IMG/VR virus record: IMGVR_UViG_3300031227_000088
Coordinates: 1 to 46,508 of that record
Reading direction: 5' to 3' (one strand)
DNA length: 46,508 bases
Source: a virus
Numbering within the stretch: the stretch's first letter is position 1; each line of letters opens with the position of its first letter. Shown here piece by piece: positions 8,482-18,390 of the stretch. The notes under the pieces were generated by a model, which saw only the letters and a list, made by a program, of their open reading frames with translations, was not told the origin of the DNA and searched no databases. The position numbers and the translations under genes were made by a program.

Positions 8482-8549
8482 AGGCTTGGCGAGGGTTGCA
8501 AACCTTTAAAAGCTCGGAGTGCCTGTTTCATAACGGGCAAGTCAAGCCT
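8482..8549 (+). ncRNA. Compact three-way-junction RNA before HNH gene
   Basis: A 68-nt element folds by eye into a closing helix of nine pairs (8482-8490 with 8541-8549, one G-U), a small second arm (8491-8493 with 8513-8515, enclosing 8494-8497 with 8501-8504), and a third hairpin of seven pairs (8521-8527 with 8532-8538, loop TCAT). It begins eight bases after the nozzle stop and ends ahead of the HNH ribosome-binding site at 8559. It is not a tRNA, as no T-arm abuts the acceptor stem. It could be a regulatory leader, processing signal or part of the HNH mobile unit. Confidence 0.45.
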
Positions 8550-8569
8550 AAAACTAACAGGAGGGTAAA

Positions 8570-9103
8570 ATGGAAAAACGTGGTAATGCTTTTGTAGATA
8601 GAGCAGGAAAGAGATTCGGTATGTTAGCTGTACTAAAAACAGTTGGTAAGAATAAATCAAATGCGTATATTTGGGAATGCTTATGTGACTGTGGAAACCA
8701 TATAAATGTTAGTACAGGTAATTTGCAAAGTGGTAATACGAAAAGTTGTGGTTGCACAAGGCAAGAAAATTTATTGAAGGCTATCACAAAACATGGTCAT
8801 GCTATGAATAATAAAACATATACTACATGGCAATCAATAAAAGCCAGAACCACTAACCCTAAAATAAAATGTTTTAAATACTACGGTGGGCGTGGAATTA
8901 CAATGTGTGAAGATTGGAAAAGTTCTTTTGAGAATTTCTTACGAGACATGGGTGATAAACCAGAAGGATTGACCTTGGATAGAATAGATAATTACAAAGG
9001 TTACGAAAAGTCTAATTGTCGTTGGGCTACGTACAAGGAGCAAGCTAATAATAGAAGATGGAATCAAGACAGAGGTCTTGGTGCATTAAAGAAGGTCGCA
9101 TAA
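8570..9103 (+). CDS. HNH/AP2-type homing endonuclease (YGGRGI family)
   Basis: This 177-aa protein has an N-terminal GKRFGMLAVLK segment and a zinc-like CLCDCGNH...SCGC module (residues ~38-62), followed by YYGGRGITMCEDWKSSFENF, GLTLDRIDN-KGYEKSNCRWAT and a basic end. This pattern is common in phage HNH-like homing proteins. It is homologous along its length to the gene at 32481, and its N-terminus matches the fragment at 34545. AACAGGAGGG precedes the ATG. It shares one base with the next gene (TAATG). The unit of RNA element plus HNH gene looks inserted between two virion genes. Confidence 0.7.
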   Translation: MEKRGNAFVDRAGKRFGMLAVLKTVGKNKSNAYIWECLCDCGNHINVSTGNLQSGNTKSCGCTRQENLLKAITKHGHAMNNKTYTTWQSIKARTTNPKIKCFKYYGGRGITMCEDWKSSFENFLRDMGDKPEGLTLDRIDNYKGYEKSNCRWATYKEQANNRRWNQDRGLGALKKVA

Positions 9104-9468
9104 TGGCAATTCCACCAAAAAAATGGCAGAGATTTTCTGATAGTGTGCTTGATTCGCACTTAGAAGCCCTATTTAATTATCTGGGCAATATAAATACAAG
9201 CAGTAGTTCTGGCACAGGAGAGAATGGTAAGACATATACGAAAGAAACATACTTAGCAAGTGGCTTTATCACAAGAGAAGAAATATTTACTACAAGCAGT
9301 AGGACAACTAAATTGGGGCAGTTTGACTATGCTTACGACAGTTCAAATTATGTTACAAAAATTACAGAGAAAGTCTACAATTTAGGTAGACAAGTTGCAA
9401 CAAATACATATAGATATGCGTATCTTGGTGGCGGAAAACTTGATACAATTACTAAGAGTGTCGTTTAA
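9103..9468 (+). CDS. Putative virion protein (121 aa)
   Basis: ATG 9103 overlaps the HNH stop in TAATG; GGTCGCATA upstream gives a weak site. The N-terminus (PPKKWQRFSDSVLDSHLEAL) is helical and the rest is a Thr/Tyr-rich strand region (FDYAYDSSNYVTKITEK, NTYRYAYLGGGKLDTITKS). It lies between the nozzle and internal virion proteins and is probably a small tail or collar component. I know no family for it. Confidence 0.45.
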   Translation: MAIPPKKWQRFSDSVLDSHLEALFNYLGNINTSSSSGTGENGKTYTKETYLASGFITREEIFTTSSRTTKLGQFDYAYDSSNYVTKITEKVYNLGRQVATNTYRYAYLGGGKLDTITKSVV

Positions 9469-9477
9469 GGAGATACT

Positions 9478-10080
9478 ATGTTCGTAATATCACAGTTACA
9501 AAAAGTTATATCAGGGGCAATAAAGAAAACGGAACAATCTATAAAGATATGGGCAAACACATCTAAAACTGATGCTGGTACAGACTACGTTCCAACCGTC
9601 AACTCCGATGGACAATGGTTAGTTGAAACAATTTCAAGTGGTGGTGCAGCAGGTACTGATCTTGTGAGAGTAGGCGGTGTAACATATCAGCTCGGTAGTT
9701 CTACAGCTACAAGTGCAATGAGCGTAGTCCTAGCCACGGATGCACGCATTAAAGGAATGGATAAGACCACAGTTATAAATAGCGAAACCATAAATCCTTC
9801 AAGTTCTTTTACAACTTCAGCAGTAACAATAGAGAGTCAAAGGATATTTTCAATAGAGTATGATATGGCAACAAGTTCACACGTATCATTAGCATTTACA
9901 TGTAGTAACAATGGGACGAACTTTTATGTCTCTGAAGGATACGGAAACATAGGTTCTTATACAGCCGCAGGTATATCAGAGTTTACATTACCAGCGTGTA
10001 TGAGTTTTAAAGTAGTAGCAACAAACATAGATGCTAGTGATTTAGTATTAAACGGTTTTATTGCAAGCGACAGAACATGA
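9478..10080 (+). CDS. Putative virion beta-sandwich protein (200 aa)
   Basis: A strand-rich protein with AAGGAGAT upstream of the ATG. The central part (DLVRVGGVTYQLGSS, VVLATDARIK) is typical of tail-linked phage proteins. The C-terminal ~85 residues (SIEYDMATSSHVSLAFTCSNNGTNFYV, then FKVVATNIDASDL) resemble in layout the 120-aa protein at 45010, suggesting a shared small beta domain. No enzymatic motif. Location implies a tail or capsid accessory role. Confidence 0.45.
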   Translation: MFVISQLQKVISGAIKKTEQSIKIWANTSKTDAGTDYVPTVNSDGQWLVETISSGGAAGTDLVRVGGVTYQLGSSTATSAMSVVLATDARIKGMDKTTVINSETINPSSSFTTSAVTIESQRIFSIEYDMATSSHVSLAFTCSNNGTNFYVSEGYGNIGSYTAAGISEFTLPACMSFKVVATNIDASDLVLNGFIASDRT

Positions 10081-10089
10081 GGAGGTTTT

Positions 10090-10899
10090 ATGGCTAAAAG
10101 TAAGAGTTACAGCGGATGGAATACGTATGATTCCAAATCGCAGCAACCAGTACAAAGTGGAGGATATAGTGGGAAATGGAACCCTGGTGGCAGTCAAAGT
10201 GTAATGACAGGACGTGGATATAATCCGTTTGGATTGAAAACAGGTAGTGCACCATCAGGTAGATTATCAGCACAATCAACAAGAACTTCTCCACAAAGAA
10301 GTAGTTTTGGCGGTGGAGGTGGATACGGTGGCTCTACGTATGATGATAGTCAGGATTTAAACAACTATCTAGCAATCGCAGGATTCCAGCAACGTCAAAA
10401 CACAGCTACAAGAGATATGGCTTTAGGGCAATTTGGTGGGGCATCTGCATTATCAGGTAGGGCACAGGTTGACCCTTATAATGAAGGCATGATAGGGTTA
10501 ATGAAGGGTGAACAAAAAGATGTACTCTCAGGGCAAAAGAACGCCCAGTTACGTAAGCTACAAGACATCTCAGCACGTAGAGGTGGGGCTGTAGGATATG
10601 GTATGGAGAACGAATTACAAGCAAGATACCAAAAGAACTTAGGTGATGCAATGCGATCAACAAGGATTCAAGCAATAGATAAGAACCGTAGAGCATTAGA
10701 AGCGGCACTTGCAGCAGAATCTAATTTGGCATCACAGAAAGCATCTGTAGTAAGCAGGCATCCTGTTGCAGTTGATTTACCACAATTCAATCAACCATCA
10801 CAACAAATGCAAGGTGCGACTACACAGAGATTTGCAAATGGTACATCAAGTAGGAATAGCGGTGGTGGAAGTGGAATAGGAATAAGGAGGGGTTGGTAA
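10090..10899 (+). CDS. Putative internal virion (ejection) protein
   Basis: This 269-aa protein has a Gly/Ser/Gln/Tyr-rich N-terminal third, then a helical Ala/Gln/Lys/Arg-rich segment (ARRGGAVGYGMENELQARYQ; RALEAALAAESNLASQKASV), then a Gly/Ser tail ending RRGW. It precedes another helical protein and a giant polyvalent protein, a trio matching the three ejection proteins of short-tailed phages (T7 gp14-15-16 or P22 gp7-20-16 by order). The stop overlaps the next ATG. Function is inferred from composition and order. Confidence 0.5.
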   Translation: MAKSKSYSGWNTYDSKSQQPVQSGGYSGKWNPGGSQSVMTGRGYNPFGLKTGSAPSGRLSAQSTRTSPQRSSFGGGGGYGGSTYDDSQDLNNYLAIAGFQQRQNTATRDMALGQFGGASALSGRAQVDPYNEGMIGLMKGEQKDVLSGQKNAQLRKLQDISARRGGAVGYGMENELQARYQKNLGDAMRSTRIQAIDKNRRALEAALAAESNLASQKASVVSRHPVAVDLPQFNQPSQQMQGATTQRFANGTSSRNSGGGSGIGIRRGW

Positions 10900-11330
10900 T
10901 GGCAGATATAGCACAAATGCTCATGACAGCAATTAAACAGAAACAAGCAGTAGGTATGAAGAACGCAGCTATGATGAATCAAGCATCTCAGGCATCAGCA
11001 CGTAATAGAACTGCTCGTGGTATAGCCTCTGAGAGGAATGCTTCGGCAAGAGATATAGCTAAAGGTAGAACAGAACAAGCGTATGGTATAGAAGAAATGA
11101 GAGGTACAAGAGCAAGAGATATAGCGGCACAAGGAATAAAATCTCAAGATGCTTTAACTAAATATAGAGAAACAGAGAATATGAAAAGGTCTAAGTATAA
11201 ACAATCTCAACAGAATGAACGGTCAAGATTAAGTAATATAGCAGCAATGGAAAGATCAAAATTATCAGGTAGCAAAAAGGCAGGCTTGTGGGATACAATC
11301 ACGAATCCAGAAGATGAATTTAATGAATAA
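10899..11330 (+). CDS. Putative internal virion (ejection) protein, Ala/Arg-rich helix
   Basis: ATG 10899 (TAATG overlap) follows AAGGAGGGG; a TTG six bases upstream is in frame but less likely. The 143-aa product is almost entirely helical, Ala/Arg/Met/Gln-rich, with degenerate repeats (TARGIASERNASARDIAKG, GTRARDIAAQGIKSQDAL). It ends in an acidic ITNPEDEFNE. Long amphipathic helices fit proteins that extend through the envelope during ejection. Its size and position before the 2344-aa protein support that role; there is no direct motif. Confidence 0.5.
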   Translation: MADIAQMLMTAIKQKQAVGMKNAAMMNQASQASARNRTARGIASERNASARDIAKGRTEQAYGIEEMRGTRARDIAAQGIKSQDALTKYRETENMKRSKYKQSQQNERSRLSNIAAMERSKLSGSKKAGLWDTITNPEDEFNE

Positions 11331-11341
11331 GAGGTACATAA

Positions 11342-14300
11342 ATGGCAAGAGAATTTGATCCGACACCAATGCGTTCCTTTAATCCTGAACCAATTAGAGG
11401 TAAAACTTTAATACCAGCCGAGGATGATTATCCTGTAGGTATGCGAAGGCAGACGAAATATGGATATGTTGACCCTAATCCTCAAGGTACACCGAAATCC
11501 TATATAGATAATGCTTTAGACAATCTAAGAGGACAAGCAAGTAGAGCATACGAATCATTACCGCAACAGTTCCAAAATATAGGTGGAAACATAGTAGAGA
11601 ACACAAATATGTTTAGAGAGAGTTATATGGATGCGTTCCAGAAGTCATTAGGACAACAAGAAATGTTAAGACCTTTCTCAGAAACACAATCTACGACAGA
11701 ACCTCAAGGTGATGCGTATACAGATTACTTAGGTAGACAACAGAGAACACAGAGACCTTTAGTTGAAGAACCTTTTACTTATGACTATGCACAACCTCAA
11801 GAATTAACCTATGATCCTGCATCTACAAGAGAAACATTAGAAGAAATAGACGCAAAAGGTAAAGCAAATAAATACGCAGCAAGAGATTATAAAAGAGAAG
11901 TATCGGGTAGAACAGGACAAGCAACACCTGCTGAACTTGGTACAGAAGAAGCACCTGTTTTATCAAATGAAAAATTATCAGCATTAAAGTATGGTAAAGA
12001 TGTTACTAAAGCATTGGGTAGAGGTGCTTTAGAGATACCTAAAGCTATATATGGTACAGCAGAAATAGCAGCCGAAGAACTTAAACGAGGTAGAATACCT
12101 TTTGTTCCTACACCGTCATCTTTATTTGTTGATCCTTATTACGAGAAACATAGTGGTGGTGGAGTAGCTACACCTGGTATATCGCAGTTTGGTGAGTATG
12201 CTAAAGTAGCAAAAGAAGAATACACACGACTTCAAGGTACAGATACATTAAAACCTACAGATCAGTACACTAAAATAATGAAAGGGTGGGCACACCCTCT
12301 TGCTAAATCAGTCCTATTAGCAGCAGAATCTACTCCTTTAATGGCTACAGCAGCTATAACAACAGCATTAACTGGTATGCCTACATTAGGTGCGGCAACA
12401 TTTGCACCTGCTATTTTAACTGGTGCTTATGAAGATGCAAAAGCAAATGGATTAACTCATTCTCAAGCAATGAATCACGCTTTAGCAGATACCGCAGTTA
12501 CTACTTGGTTGGAAACAATACCTCTTAAAGGTTTCTTAAAGGGCGGTAAGATGCCACGTAGAGTAGTAAGAGGTATGCTACAGGAAGGTTTAATAGAAGA
12601 AGGTTCTCAGGCACTATCTGAGAATACATTAAGAATGATTCAATGGGACACACCTAAAAACTTTGAAGATGCAATGAAGAAGTTATCTAATGGATTAATG
12701 GAAAGTATAGCGGCTGGTACTCTAATGGGTGGTGGTATGGCTACTATATTTACTGACGAGGTTATAAATAGATTAAAGAAAAAAGGTAAGCTAAACGATC
12801 AAGCCGTTATTGAGTTACAGACAATGCTACAAGGTGCTTATGATAATGTAACTATGGCGGCTAAACAACAGATACTAAGGAATGAAGTAAACAAGGTAAT
12901 GAGCAACAAAGAAATGATGAATAAGATTGTTGCTGATAATGAAAAGGCACAGGAACAAAGGTTTATTAATGACCCTGTAAATACCGCTACAGAAGAAGCA
13001 GAGCAACGAGGTGTATCACCGCAACAAGTGTTTATGGAAAAAGGATTAAAGCAACAGCAAGATGGCTCTGTAGATGTTGCGTTTACACCAGAAGATATTA
13101 ATGAGATACAAGCTGAAGCCAATAGATTGCCAGATAAAATAAAAGTATCTCCTAAAGAAGCTAAAGCATTAGAGCCTATAATAGAGGAGAAGTTGTTAGA
13201 CATATCAGAAGGACAACCTGTTGAAGAAGCTGTAGAGGAGATCAATACAGTAAACCGTCTTTCTAACGAGGTTATTAAAGGAAACATCACAAAAGAACAA
13301 GCTATTGAACAGGCGGAGAATCCTGAGTTGAACCAATTAAATGAGATGGCAAAAGGTTCTAAGACCTTTGATGAATTTAAAAAGAAATTGTTTGCATTGA
13401 ATGAACGAAATCCTGTGTTAGTTGGTGAGATGTTAGACGCAACAGGACAATCTGATTCACCTACAAGGTTCAGAGAGATATATGAGAACGCTAATAAGGT
13501 AGTAGAAGCCGAGCAACCTCTTAAATCCGTAGGTGCAGCAAGTTCATTAGAATCCTCAGAATCCCAAACCCTACCTGATATGCCTGAGAAGATCACAGTT
13601 AAAGATGAAGCAGGTAACAAGAGAGTTATAGAACCTAAAGAGGGTGAGGAGTTTTCTATTACACCGTTCCAAGCGGCTAATGGTAAAGTTAAATATGAAC
13701 TCCATGACGGAGAAGATTATATAGTTTCAAAGAACACAGCACAGAATTTAGCTAACCAATACGGAGTACAAGTCATACCAGAAGGACAATTCAAAACTCC
13801 AGAGGGTGTTAGTGAGGTTGTTAAAGAAGATAAAACAAATTTAAGAGATAAGCTATATGAAGATGCTGACGCTGGTAGAATTACCATAGAACAAAGAAAT
13901 GTAGGTATAGACAAATTAGATGTTCCAAATAAAACCAAATACTCACAATACAACCTCGCAGGAGACAAGAAGAATTACAAAGAGATATTGATAACTGCTC
14001 CTGCCAATGAAAAGTTAATCTCTGAACGCAAAGCATTGGCATCTATTGACAGAGAAAGACCACTAACTCCTACTGAACAAGCACGATATGATGAACTAAG
14101 AAAGAAAACAGAAGTTAGTTCTGGTGGTGCTTTCAAATCCTCACACTTTGAAGAACCAAATATCTTAGCACATCTACGCATGAATGAACGTACAGCTAAT
14201 GGAAAGAAAGTATCTTTCATAGAGGAAGCACAGAGTGATTGGGCTAAAGCTGGTAGAGAGAAAGGGTTTGATACTAAACCAGAGTTTCCAAATGAATTAG

Positions 14301-17300
14301 ATATAATTAAAGATGCAAGTGATAAATCTGCACCATATCGTATAGTTTATAAAGATAGTAAACTTGGAGTTCCTGGGGCAGGTAGATATACCTCAAAAGA
14401 ACAAGCATTAGAAGAATGGTCTAACTGGCCGTCATCAAAAGGCAAAGAAGGCGTACCATTCAACAAGAACCTAAAGAACTGGCAAGAACTCTCTCTCAAA
14501 CGTGCTGTAAGAGAAGCAGTAGAGAATAACTCTGAATATCTTTCATGGACTACAGGACAACAGCAGGCAGATAGATATGATTTGAGTAAGCAGGTGGATA
14601 GTATACGTTACACGAAACTTGATAATGGAAAATATGATATTCAAGCACTAAAAGGTGAAGATTCATTAATATTAAAAACCAACTTATCTGTAGAAGAAGT
14701 AGAGGGATTAATAGGTAAAACACCAGCAGAAAAAATTGTATCCAGCGACAGAAAAAATGGAATATTAAAAGGACAAGACCTCAAAATAGGCGGTGAGTGG
14801 GCTGTAAACCTATACGACAAACAGATACCGAATATATTAAAGAAACTTACTGGTGGGGAGATAGTTAAGATACCTATATTTGAAGGAGAAGATGTAAAAG
14901 ATTACACCCAACAAGCCCTAAAGATAACACCACAGATACGAGAGGCAGTATTAGGCAAGAAAGAGAAACCAGTAGGTGCAGATGCTAATAAGAAAGCTAC
15001 ACCGCTTGAAACAGAAGCAAAGAAGTATAAGAGTGCAGAGGAGTTTGTTGAGGCACAACCTATTATGTATCATCAAAGTCAATCAAAAGAACCTATAATT
15101 GAATTTAAACAAAAAAATGAAAAAGGTTATAAGAAAGCATATTACTCTCAAGCAGAAGAAGGAATATATTTTTCTCCAAATAAAGAATTAGTGCAATCAA
15201 AATATGGAAAACAAGGAGGGCAATTAGTAGAAGTTGTTTTGCAACCGAAGAAAAAACTTGATTTAGGAGACAAAGATGCAATGTATTTTGATGGTACAAA
15301 AGTTAATTCTGGAGAAATAACAGTTGAGAATTTTAAAAGACAGCAACGTGGAGAAAAAGAATTACCAGAACCAGATATTGAATTATCAACAATAACAAAA
15401 AAAGCTAAGAACTGGTTACTTAAACAAGGATACGATAGTGTAGAAGGAATGAAGGGTGAAATGTGGTCTGCACCTGAGACAGTTGTTTTAGATTCATCTA
15501 TTATTAAAACCAAAGCCCAACTAACCGCTATCTGGAATAAGGCGAATAAGCAGGGCGAGGCAGGTTTCGTATCAACCGAACCAATAACCACAGAACAATT
15601 AGTAGACGCTATCCGTAGAGCCAAGACAGATATTAAAACTGCACTACCTCAATTACAGAAACTTGGTGAGAAGGTATACTCAGAAGGTAAGACTAAATTC
15701 AATGACTTCAGAGATACAATGAAATCTAAACTTGGTGATATGTGGAACAGGTTTAAGAGTAGGATCGCTAAGATATATCAAGGTGTTAAAAAGGCATATA
15801 AGAAATCAAAGATAAGTGGTCAAGGTGGGTTTGTGGCATTTGGTAAGGCAGATGTAAACCAACCACGATTAGATGAGTTGAAACAAAAGATGAGAGAGTT
15901 TGAGGCACGATATGTTGAACAGCAACACAGAGTAGATAAGCTGAATCTCAATGAAGAAGAACAGGCAATCATAAAAGATATGCAAAAGGTTCTTGGTTTA
16001 GATCAACGTAAGGTACAGACCTTTGAAGAAATACAGATGCTTGCTAATGACTTAGGTACTGACCCATATAATCTTTTAAAATCAGGATATAAGAATAGAA
16101 TATCAGCAGAAGAAGTTGTTGCTCTTAGAGATTTAATTTCTACCAATCAGAAGTTCGTAACAGAGAACTCTCCAAGATTAAATACATTGGCTAACTTAAA
16201 AGATACTCAAGCGTTAAGAGTTCTTGAGAACAAAATAACACAAGCTGAATCACAGATAAATAGTGCATTAGCTAAACTAATCAAAGGTGGTACTGAAGCA
16301 GGTAGAACCATAGCAGCATATAGATTAATGGCAAGAAACAGTCTTGAACCTGCGTTTTGGTATTCAAGAGCATTGAGAATAATGAATGAAGGCAAAGGAA
16401 AGGTGCGAGGACTTACACCTGAGATGATGACGGCTATTAATGAGTTGATAGAAAAGAAAGATGTTAATGGTTTAGCTGAGTTTGTATCGTTATTAAGAGA
16501 TTCTGCATTGTCTGAGAAGGCTGTTTCATTATGGAAGGCAGGACTTCTTACCTCTCCCACAACACACATGGCGAATATATTTGGTAATACAGGTATGGCA
16601 CTTATGGAATCATTAAAAGATATACCTGCAACAGGTATAGATAAGCTCATATCTCTTTATACAAAACAACGTACTGTAACGGTTAGCTCAAAGGCGATAG
16701 CTGCAAAAGTTAAAGCATTTAAGAGTGGTTGGACAAAAGGATATAGCTATTTTAAAACAGGTGTATATCCTGTAGATATTATGCAGAAGTGGGATGCTAA
16801 ACAAACCAATTTTGACAACAAACTATTACAAGGATATGTAGATGCTATATATAGATCGTTAGGTGCAGAAGATATATTGTTCAGAGAATTAGCTATGCAA
16901 GAATCGTTTGTGCAACAGGCTATCTTACAGGCTAAGAACGAGAAGTTAAAAGGTGAAGATTATAAAGAACGAGTAAAAGATTTACTGGAAATACCAAACA
17001 ATGAAATGGTTTTACAAGCAATAGAAGAAGCAGAGTACGCTACATATCAATCGTCTAATATGATGGCAACAGGATGGAGTAAATTAAAGCAATCCGCACG
17101 GACAAATGTTGATAAAAGAACAGGAGAACTAACTGCTGGAGGACAGGCACTTGCTACCGCATTAGAAGTAATGGCTCCTTTTGTAAGAACACCGTCTAAT
17201 ATTGTAATGAGAACAATAGATTATTCTCCAGTATCTGTAATAAATTCTCTCTATCAAATATATAAAGGTGTAGGAGAAATAAGATCAGATGGTAAGTTAA

Positions 17301-18376
17301 GTGCATATAGGCAGAAAAGAATAGCTGAGACCATAGGCAGAGGACTTACAGGAACAGCTATACCTATAGGGTTAGGTACCTTATTAGCCTCCGCAGGATT
17401 AGCAGTAGGATCCCCACCAGAGGATAAGAAAGAACGTGATATGTGGTATGCTGAAGGAAAGAAAAGGAACTCTATTAAGATAGGTAATTATTGGATTTCT
17501 CTTGATAGGTTTGAACCATTTGGACTTCTCATGGGTGTAGGTGCAGACTTAAATAAGGCATATAAAGAAGATGAATTAGATGAGGCATGGAACATTATAG
17601 GTAAAACATTAAAGAATATAACTGAGTTGCCGCTTCTTAGAGGTGTACTGGGTGGATTAAAAGCCGTAACAACACCAGAGCGTAGTTTTGAAAGGTTCTT
17701 TATACAAGCAGGTGTATCTCTTGTACCCTCTGCAATAGGTAGATTGGCGAAGATAACCGATCCACAAATGAAAACAATATCATATAAAGGGTGGTCAGGA
17801 CTAAAAGAAAAGTTCTTTGATAGAATACCTTTTATGCGAAAAGGATTACCTCAGAGATATGATGTGTTAGGCAGACCTGTAACAGCGGCAAGTGGTAAGT
17901 GGGCTATAATAGACCCTACACGGTTCACTAAAGCAACATCAAGTCCTGTTATAAATGAGGCACGTAGATTAGGTACAGCCTTTGGTGTGCCTTCAAAGAA
18001 ACTATATGGAATAGATTTAACAAGTAAAGAATATGCAGGATACACAAAGTTTACAGGTAAAACAATAGATGAGAATTTATCTAAACTCATAAGCGATCCT
18101 AAATATAAAAGCATGAACGATATAGATAAAGCAAATATGTTTGATAAAGTGGTAAGTAAAGTACACCGAGAAGTAAACAAAGTATCATTTGCGATTGTTA
18201 TGGGCAAAAGATATGGTGTATCTAAAGAACACTACCAGACTTTATATGATAACAGAGCAGCAATAAAAGATGATAAGTTCCAAAAGAAATCCATTAAAGA
18301 ACAAAGCGAATTGGTTAAGAGGAAATTGCAATCAATAAATCAAGACCAAAAGGAACTTCAGTCACAGTTTAAATAG
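11342..18376 (+). CDS. Giant polyvalent virion protein with ADP-ribosyltransferase-like domain
   Basis: This 2344-aa protein ends the late block. Visible parts, by approximate residue: 1-230 charged and disordered; 315-480 hydrophobic, Ala-rich helices (TAAITTALTGMPTLGAATFAP; EEGSQALSENTLRMIQ); 500-850 charged helices; 925-970 a polyvalent-protein module (GGAFKSSHFEEP-NILAHLRMNER, FIEEAQSDW); 1050-1170 its partner (WTTGQQQADRYD, LYDKQIPNILKKL); 1240-1385 an ADP-ribosyltransferase-like fold (MYHQS, EGIYFSPN, KQGYDSVEGM, VVLDSSIIK); 1650-2344 a C-terminal region (AGLLTSPTTHMANIFGNTG, membrane-prone stretch ~2000-2025). This is the build of large polyvalent proteins injected with phage DNA to modify the host early. 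It sits where podoviral ejection proteins lie. A terminator follows its stop. Confidence 0.65.
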   Translation: MAREFDPTPMRSFNPEPIRGKTLIPAEDDYPVGMRRQTKYGYVDPNPQGTPKSYIDNALDNLRGQASRAYESLPQQFQNIGGNIVENTNMFRESYMDAFQKSLGQQEMLRPFSETQSTTEPQGDAYTDYLGRQQRTQRPLVEEPFTYDYAQPQELTYDPASTRETLEEIDAKGKANKYAARDYKREVSGRTGQATPAELGTEEAPVLSNEKLSALKYGKDVTKALGRGALEIPKAIYGTAEIAAEELKRGRIPFVPTPSSLFVDPYYEKHSGGGVATPGISQFGEYAKVAKEEYTRLQGTDTLKPTDQYTKIMKGWAHPLAKSVLLAAESTPLMATAAITTALTGMPTLGAATFAPAILTGAYEDAKANGLTHSQAMNHALADTAVTTWLETIPLKGFLKGGKMPRRVVRGMLQEGLIEEGSQALSENTLRMIQWDTPKNFEDAMKKLSNGLMESIAAGTLMGGGMATIFTDEVINRLKKKGKLNDQAVIELQTMLQGAYDNVTMAAKQQILRNEVNKVMSNKEMMNKIVADNEKAQEQRFINDPVNTATEEAEQRGVSPQQVFMEKGLKQQQDGSVDVAFTPEDINEIQAEANRLPDKIKVSPKEAKALEPIIEEKLLDISEGQPVEEAVEEINTVNRLSNEVIKGNITKEQAIEQAENPELNQLNEMAKGSKTFDEFKKKLFALNERNPVLVGEMLDATGQSDSPTRFREIYENANKVVEAEQPLKSVGAASSLESSESQTLPDMPEKITVKDEAGNKRVIEPKEGEEFSITPFQAANGKVKYELHDGEDYIVSKNTAQNLANQYGVQVIPEGQFKTPEGVSEVVKEDKTNLRDKLYEDADAGRITIEQRNVGIDKLDVPNKTKYSQYNLAGDKKNYKEILITAPANEKLISERKALASIDRERPLTPTEQARYDELRKKTEVSSGGAFKSSHFEEPNILAHLRMNERTANGKKVSFIEEAQSDWAKAGREKGFDTKPEFPNELDIIKDASDKSAPYRIVYKDSKLGVPGAGRYTSKEQALEEWSNWPSSKGKEGVPFNKNLKNWQELSLKRAVREAVENNSEYLSWTTGQQQADRYDLSKQVDSIRYTKLDNGKYDIQALKGEDSLILKTNLSVEEVEGLIGKTPAEKIVSSDRKNGILKGQDLKIGGEWAVNLYDKQIPNILKKLTGGEIVKIPIFEGEDVKDYTQQALKITPQIREAVLGKKEKPVGADANKKATPLETEAKKYKSAEEFVEAQPIMYHQSQSKEPIIEFKQKNEKGYKKAYYSQAEEGIYFSPNKELVQSKYGKQGGQLVEVVLQPKKKLDLGDKDAMYFDGTKVNSGEITVENFKRQQRGEKELPEPDIELSTITKKAKNWLLKQGYDSVEGMKGEMWSAPETVVLDSSIIKTKAQLTAIWNKANKQGEAGFVSTEPITTEQLVDAIRRAKTDIKTALPQLQKLGEKVYSEGKTKFNDFRDTMKSKLGDMWNRFKSRIAKIYQGVKKAYKKSKISGQGGFVAFGKADVNQPRLDELKQKMREFEARYVEQQHRVDKLNLNEEEQAIIKDMQKVLGLDQRKVQTFEEIQMLANDLGTDPYNLLKSGYKNRISAEEVVALRDLISTNQKFVTENSPRLNTLANLKDTQALRVLENKITQAESQINSALAKLIKGGTEAGRTIAAYRLMARNSLEPAFWYSRALRIMNEGKGKVRGLTPEMMTAINELIEKKDVNGLAEFVSLLRDSALSEKAVSLWKAGLLTSPTTHMANIFGNTGMALMESLKDIPATGIDKLISLYTKQRTVTVSSKAIAAKVKAFKSGWTKGYSYFKTGVYPVDIMQKWDAKQTNFDNKLLQGYVDAIYRSLGAEDILFRELAMQESFVQQAILQAKNEKLKGEDYKERVKDLLEIPNNEMVLQAIEEAEYATYQSSNMMATGWSKLKQSARTNVDKRTGELTAGGQALATALEVMAPFVRTPSNIVMRTIDYSPVSVINSLYQIYKGVGEIRSDGKLSAYRQKRIAETIGRGLTGTAIPIGLGTLLASAGLAVGSPPEDKKERDMWYAEGKKRNSIKIGNYWISLDRFEPFGLLMGVGADLNKAYKEDELDEAWNIIGKTLKNITELPLLRGVLGGLKAVTTPERSFERFFIQAGVSLVPSAIGRLAKITDPQMKTISYKGWSGLKEKFFDRIPFMRKGLPQRYDVLGRPVTAASGKWAIIDPTRFTKATSSPVINEARRLGTAFGVPSKKLYGIDLTSKEYAGYTKFTGKTIDENLSKLISDPKYKSMNDIDKANMFDKVVSKVHREVNKVSFAIVMGKRYGVSKEHYQTLYDNRAAIKDDKFQKKSIKEQSELVKRKLQSINQDQKELQSQFK

Positions 18377-18390
18377 AACTATTCCACACA

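Noticed and set aside
8482-8549. tRNA
   Set aside because: The closing stem and hairpin resemble a cloverleaf at first sight, but no T-arm abuts the acceptor stem and there is no anticodon arm of normal size.
12838-13620. A 260-aa minus-strand ORF within the giant virion gene
   Set aside because: It lies wholly inside a long plus-strand coding frame, has no ribosome-binding site and a Ser/Leu/Phe-rich composition typical of antisense readings.
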